Shown one piece after another: positions 58,200 to 64,000 of a stretch of DNA of 64,000 bases. The translations under genes and the position numbers were made by a program. The stretch is taken from NCBI GenBank assembly GCA_037013685.1, contig CM072886.1, positions 65,796,433-65,860,432 of the forward strand, given 5' to 3'. Position 1 is the stretch's first letter. Every line of letters begins with the position of its first letter. Source of the stretch: Acridotheres tristis (taxonomy: Eukaryota; Chordata; Aves; Passeriformes; Sturnidae). Under the pieces are notes generated by a model that was not told where the DNA came from, made no database searches, and saw only the letters and a list, made by a program, of their open reading frames with translations.

Positions 58200-61100
58200 C
58201 TTTTGGAATTTAATGACTCCTAACCCACCCAGCTGGGTCAAATCCACACACAGTATTAATATTTAGTACACAATAGCTCTATACTTGTCACACTAACTGA
58301 GCTATTCCATACTGTCAGTCGATGTACCTTACTGATTAGCCTGTGGTCCTTGGGATGGAAACAAGAGTGATGTCTAGGCAGCAAACAGCATTTCTGTGGG
58401 AGATCCTGCAGCTGTAAGTGCTCCCCCCTGTACTGCAGAGGGGCTGCATTGGTCTATCCCTGCTCCCAGCCACAACAGTGAAGAGCAGCTCCTAGCTCAG
58501 CTAACAAGACTCCACTGGGAAGCTCCTTCCTATCTGGGATGACTTTGGGGAAAGCTGGCTCCAGATGAGGACTTTCCTAAGTGTGTAAATCAGAGGAGAG
58601 CAAGTGTCCAACTAGTGTTCAGTAGGACCAGCAGCACTTTGTGGGCTGTTTTAGAGTCCCACTCTGTCCCTTGTGTTTCTTCCATCTCCTTGCATTGGAC
58701 CCAGAGACTGTGCAATTGCATGGAGATAACACCACTGGAAAATTGACCTTGTCAGGGGCATGGGGGTGTGTTTGCAATCACTCCATCTCATTAAGGGTTG
58801 CATCATGGATCAATCAATGCAAGGGAGCTGGCAGAAACACAGCAGTGGGCCCAAGGGGAAGGGGCAGCTGTCCTTTCCACAGCAGTGAGCCACTTGGCCA
58901 GATGAAGGATGCCAGCAAACAGGAGATCCTAATTCTCCTGGGAGTTTTTGCTATGTCTTCACAGCCGCTGAAGTTTCATGCACCTGGTCTTCAAAGGAGA
59001 AGGCACTGTGGTAGAATGAAAGCCAGGGCTGGGGAGACTTCTTGGTCTCCCAGATGTGAAGAAACAATGACTGGCTGAGATTTCCTGTGACAGGTTCGGG
59101 GTTGAGTGCACTGGGCTGGGACCAGGGGTTCCATCAGGGCTAAGCCTCGAGCTGCTGGTTAAGCTGCACTGCTGAAGGGGGACAGGGAGCACAGGGATCA
59201 AATGGGTTTCCCCAGAATCGCCCCAAGGATATAGCATAGCCCTGGGCCACACACCTTCTCAAGGACAGCTAGTACGACTTACCTGGGGCCAAGTACCAGG
59301 ACATACAGGTAAAGTAGATTATCTGAACTGGCAAAGTCATGCCATGCAGAATATCCCTTCAAAAGTGGCTTCAGGAGAATAAAAGGTAGTTTCATTTTCT
59401 CTGCACTACGGAGTATTAAGCTCTAAGTTTGCCAAATACATCCGAGCTAAGAAAACAGGAAGTTTCTTGAGAGACAGAAGTTCCTCAGAGCCCCAGAGAC
59501 AGAACCAAAATGACTGATATTTTCTCATATTCTCTGTCATGTGTTAGACAAAAGCAGCATAATGTAATCCCCTTTACCTGCTATCAGGAGAGAAGAATGG
59601 CCTGTATAATGAGAAGATAAAGAAAAATTGAAGGACTTGTAAAGGACATTGGTGAATCCTGAAAGCCAGGAGGTGTTCATTATCAGTGCATCAAGACACT
59701 CTTGAGACACGCATCTTCAGAGGGGGCCCATTATGAACACTGTTGGGAATGATGGAATTTAGAGCTCTAACTCGCCCTGATTTAAAAATACCTTGAAGGG
59801 TTTGAGAAGGTTGTGTCTTTTATTTAATTTTGATTTGCAAAAAGAGACCAATGAAGTTCTGAATCAAAAGTTGCAAGGCTTACCTTGATGAAGTGATATC
59901 GAGTAGTTGTGTGCTCTGATACACTCAGCAGATGCTTTTAGCTCTCTCAGCCGTGACAGCTCCAAAGTCCCAGAAAATTCACATCTCTACAGGACTGTGT
60001 GAATTCATCTGAAGGAACATGGCAATGACTGCATAAGTCTCTTTTCAGCTATGAACAAAAAATGATACTATGTGCTCTCTGTACCTTTGTGGATGGGTCA
60101 TGGTACCTAAAGGTACCTCTTGCAAACTAATTTTGCCATCCAGGTCTTACTTTTGTCTATTGTGTGATACTGCCTGAATGAAAGAGTGAAAACCCCTATT
60201 TCAATGTGAGTTAGCCACCTGCTTGCTTTCCAAGGAAAATTCCAGCATTCCTTATAAGTAACCATTTCACACTGTCAAAAATTAAATGAAACAAAAATGA
60301 AATTATTCATCCAGGCTGCACACTGGTACAGACAGATGAACAAAAATACCAGATTAGGAAATTTTACCTACCAGAACAAAATTATTTTTATTTGATAACT
60401 AAGGAAATCCTACTGGACCCACTTCCTAAACCTATCCTGGCTGAGGTCAGTGGGGACTTTTCTGTGTCATTTTAAAAGCCTTTAATTACTCTTCCCTTCC
60501 ATAGGACTTCCCTGTAAGGAAGGTTAATTACTTCCTGAGTAGTATCTGCTTCTTCTCATTATTAATTATTTAGCAATTAATTATGAGCCCTTTCCTCTCA
60601 GGGATGTGTGTGAGCTATAATAGGCACCAATACAGACAGACTCTGCCCTGAGGAGTTCCCAATCTCCTCTTTTTAGTTGTATGACCAAAGAGATATAGCT
60701 TCATTTTTGCAATAGCTTGACCAAAACAAATGGAAAAGACGCCCATCTCTCTGAGGCTGAGGGAGCAGAGGTTTATGAGATGGGTAACACAGACACTTTG
60801 TACATCTGTGTGACATGTTCACATCCCAGAGACCGGGAGCAACTACAACCTTAGATGGGTATTCTGTGAGAAATACACGCCTGGCACTTGTTCACAAAAT
60901 CTGCCTCCCCAGGTGGCTGCCCTTCCGGGAATGCCCAGACTGCACAAGCGGGATTGGACACAGGGATCACAAACCAGCCCGGTCCAGACTGAGACCACAA
61001 GATGCTAGAGGAGAAAATTGCTGTCCATCCTACATCCCGCCTCCAGCTCTGGATGTGAGCTCTGACTGCTGAAAAGCTGTTTAATACACGCCTCACTGTG

Positions 61101-62384
61101 AGGAGATATATCAGAAATAGCATCCAACTATTCCTCAGCTCCTGCCAGTCTGTGCCGCAGTCACACGGGGAGCTTCCGAGCAGGAGCCCTGCTCCACTGC
61201 CCACACCCTGATAAATGCAGAGGGTGAGCAGTGCTCCTGCTGCCAGGCCACACCCTGAATTACAGAGAAGAGGCATCCCAAGGGCTGTTCTGCCCCTGGA
61301 GCTGGTAGTGAGGGGAGTTCAGACGTATCAGAGCAAGACAGTGTGCAGCAGGCTGTCAGACTTGACACCAGCTAGGGATTTCACTGTTTAAATCCTGACT
61401 TCAGATTCAATCTGTGCAGCAACAGGCAGAGAAGGAAGCAGCAGGCAGTTTTTTTCCAGTACTTCCAAAGTCCAGGTACCCAGCTGTTACACCCACTTGC
61501 TGGTCCTTCCTATTTTTTTTATTCAGACAAGCAATTGAAAACAGTTTCACAGCTTAGCAGCTTCTGTGTAAAAACAAATCTGCTCTTCTACACAATTAGG
61601 AATTCACTAAATCAAAGTCACACCATCATGAGTCTGGTGCCCTTTCGGAGGATCTAGGGATGCTGCTCCATGGTTCAGTGCTTCTGTGAAGCAGAGACTT
61701 TTCCTTGGCATCCTGAGGTATGCAAAGCAGCAAGCAGCCTCCTGTGCAAACGAGGCTGCCCTACTTTCTGCAAATGACTGCCCCTCAACCATCCTCACCA
61801 GACAGTCTGATTATATTTCTCATATTGCAACACAGATGTTCATAACTTGTCTGCACCAGGAACATCAGCCAAGTGTTCCAGCTGTATAATAGCATTTTAT
61901 TGCTGATTGAAGAGTCTCAGTATAAATTACTTCCCCTCATATCCCTGGAAATCACACAAACATCACGCAAGGCAGAGAGTGATGCATTTAGAACCACCTC
62001 TGCAAAGTGCCAAGCAGTGTTTTAAGGAGGGTTGTCTTAGTCCAAGAGCTGAGCAGCTCCAGTCTGCAGAGCTCCTTCTGCTGAGAAGATACATGAGAGA
62101 AGTATCATTGCTGGGCACACTTGGATTTGGAGGATCCTGCTCTGCTGTTTGGGAATCCATGATAAAAGGCAAGTTATCTTGTGATGACTTGTTGCCTTTA
62201 ATTCCAAAATCAGCAATGCTGATTTTTGAATGCAAGGAGATTGGTAGGAAAACAGAATGATCTGGAAGACCAACAAGGGAACAAACAAGGAGTAGGGGTT
62301 GATTAGTTCCTGCCAGCATAAGAGGCAAAGGACATAAAGCAAAGCTTACAGGTCCAAAACAAACACATAGAAATAGTTTTCACC
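58200..62384. other. Intergenic stretch, no recognisable gene
   Basis: Single-copy-like DNA. An ATTA-rich island lies at 60535-60590 (ATTATTAATTATTTAGCAAT then TAATTATGA), a plausible conserved element. No exon of a neighbouring gene was recognised. Confidence 0.45.
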
Positions 62385-62670
62385 ATGTGCCTAAGGAGGT
62401 GTGGATGTTAATTTTTACATGGCTCAAAAAGGACTGGATGGCTACTTGAAAGTAAAATCCATTGAAGGGTGTTAAATATACAGACAACACATCTGAGCTA
62501 GGAAATATCCGACCTGCAATTTTTTGTTGCATCCCTGTTCATTTTCCCTGTTCATCCACTATTTTCACATTATCTTCTGTAGGCCCCCCAGGAATGGGAT
62601 ACCAGACTAAATGTATCTTTCTTTTAATCCTGGAAGGCAATCGTTTTTGTTCTTTATGTTGGGTACATCC
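62385..62670 (+). mobile_element. Ancient CR1 LINE 3' end
   Basis: Pieces in order match an old CR1 type shared by birds, turtles and crocodilians: AAAGGACTGGATGGCTACTT, AAATCCATTGAAGGGTGTTA, ATACAGACAACACATCTGAG, then TGGGATACCAGACTAAATG and a degraded TTGTTCTTTATGTT tail. Heavily mutated. Confidence 0.55.
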
Positions 62671-62706
62671 TGTGAACATTAGGAAAAACAAACAAACACT
62701 CTCAAC

Positions 62707-63354
62707 TGTCTTAGCTTGAAAGACGGGTGTTTGTTAAGTAAGGAAGAAACCTCTTTTGAAATGGAAAATGTAAACCCTCTCCCTTTAAATTATTATAATT
62801 CTGAAGTTAAGGAGCTTTCAGGTAAAGATATGGGAATAGGAATAACAGTTCTTTACTAGGAAAATTAAGATAAAAATACAGTAATACAAAAACCTGAAAC
62901 ACTGACAGAGTCAGAATACAACCTGACACCCCATCAGTCAGGGTGTTGGTAACAGTCCCATTAAATGGTGGCTGCAGTCCTGGAGTGACAGCTGTGTTTC
63001 AGTTGAAGCAGTGCTCCTGTAGAAGGGTGCAGTTTTCCTCTGAAGGTCCAGTGATTATATAGAAGGATCTGGTTTTCCTCAAGAATCCAGTGGGAAAAGG
63101 CTGCTTTGGTGTTCCAAATCTCAGATTTTATCTAGGTAGAAAATGCTTGGCTCTTCCCTCTGGCTGCAGCATCTCCCAATGGGATGATGTAATTTTATCA
63201 GTCATGCAGTGGGACTCAATGGCCCATTAACAGAAGACATCTCCCTGGAGGAAGGATGGGTTGTGGAAAAAATAAAGAACACTGTCCCACCTGGTTTTAA
63301 CAGATGGTGATAGAATACATACTTTGGTTACATCCTGCATTGCAGCCCAAGACA
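62707..63354 (+). mobile_element. Endogenous retrovirus LTR (about 648 bp, probably solo)
   Basis: Begins TGTCTT and ends AAGACA, a 6-bp terminal inverted repeat with the canonical TG...CA ends. Inside are ATTATATAG (TATA-like, about 63054) and AATAAA (63271-63276), which suggest plus orientation. The block GGGAATAGGAATAACAGTTC and the CAATGGCCCATTAACAGAAG block match an abundant songbird LTR family from memory. The flanks (TCAAC and CCGCT) show no clear target-site duplication. No viral gene adjoins it in the window. Confidence 0.65.
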
Positions 63355-64000
63355 CCGCTCATCCAAGTCTATGGTGCTTACCATGATAAGAAGATCCAAA
63401 GAGCCATTTCTTCTTGCAAACCAACCAACAAGAGATAAAGTCCAGTTGTTGGGGCTGGTGCTGATGCTCCTGGCAGATCACACTACCAGAAATGTGATTA
63501 TGTCACTGGGGACTCAAGAGTTTGCTTTGCAATTCTGCTCTGTAAAAGTGATACCTGTGAAAATACAGGAGCTTGCCCAGAAATATCTGCAATGCAAATG
63601 GTCCCAATTTTTCACCAAAATCTCTTTGGGATTGGAACACTTCCTAGGAACATTCCAGATAGCCTCTTGGCCACAGGTATTTAAGATATTTTGCTAATGA
63701 TGTTGGATACAGTTCACAGGGATTCTGCAAAATGTGTTGCTGTCCATTATTTAAATTATTCTTTTATTGGTAGGCCAAAGTGAGATGGAGGAAAGCAAGA
63801 TCTGTCCCACTTTGCTCTTCTTCAGTAGCTTTACCATCTGGAAGAGCTGTCTCAAGCCAGAATGATTCAAGAGTATAAACTATTACCCAGTGCATTAATG
63901 ATTAGCACCTTGTGTGTCCTGCCACCTACCCTGTCTGAGCAAGCCAAAAAGCACACTTTTACTGCAAATTATTAGACTTATTTCCTAAGGGAACTAGGGT
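63355..64000. other. Terminal intergenic stretch, no gene seen
   Basis: A 108-codon ORF at 63371-63697 has no recognisable domain. No exon or repeat was identified up to the window end. Confidence 0.4.

Noticed and set aside
14241..64000. Exons of FARS2 or F13A1, the neighbours of NRN1 in mammals
   Set aside because: No frame on either strand resembled either protein; they probably lie outside the window.

Overview
The window is vertebrate nuclear DNA, almost certainly from a songbird (oscine passerine). The evidence is CR1 LINE fragments of several ages, a minus-strand SINE with a tRNA-Ile-derived head and a CR1-like tail (a passerine-type SINE), and two LTR pieces resembling endogenous retrovirus LTRs common in songbirds. 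It holds one recognisable protein-coding gene, NRN1 (neuritin, also called CPG15). This gene encodes a small GPI-anchored, activity-regulated neurotrophic protein and lies on the + strand.

Layout: 1-2.7 kb is upstream flank with a consensus MEF2 motif. 2.7-3.5 kb is a CpG-rich promoter with a palindromic CRE (3080), a GC box and a TATA box (3471). NRN1 runs from about 3.5 to about 12.18 kb. Its three coding exons are 3860-3914, 7983-8127 and 10832-11063, giving 143 residues with the expected signal peptide, six cysteines and C-terminal GPI signal. Intron 1 is 4.07 kb and intron 2 is 2.70 kb. Both introns are full of homopurine tracts, including a perfect 41-unit AGGAA pentanucleotide array. 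The 3' UTR is about 1.1 kb and ends at an AATAAA near 12155. From 12.2 to 14.2 kb there is GC-rich downstream sequence with clusters of enhancer-type motifs (MEF2, FOX, TCF, E-box, homeodomain ATTA).

From about 14.2 to 64 kb the sequence is AT-richer and gene-poor, and I recognise no coding exon there. In mammals FARS2 lies convergently downstream of NRN1, but I see none of its exons here. This part holds decayed CR1 elements (34.5, possibly 40.4, 42.1-43.2, 55.8-56.4 and 62.4-62.7 kb), the SINE (57.7 kb), an LTR piece inserted in a CR1 (34.5-34.7 kb), a nearly complete LTR (62.7-63.35 kb), simple repeats, and several AT-rich islands that look like conserved non-coding elements. Apart from NRN1 and the CR1 reverse-transcriptase remnant, the open reading frames look like chance ORFs or read-through of GC-rich or repetitive DNA. 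One 217-codon ORF (30666-31319) is longer than expected by chance.

No CRISPR, operon, bacterial or viral gene system is present. The most interesting items are regulatory: a start-stop minimal uORF one base before the NRN1 start codon, the long AGGAA array, a G-quadruplex motif just upstream of the exon 2 branch point, and the polarised A-run/G-run junctions along the gene.
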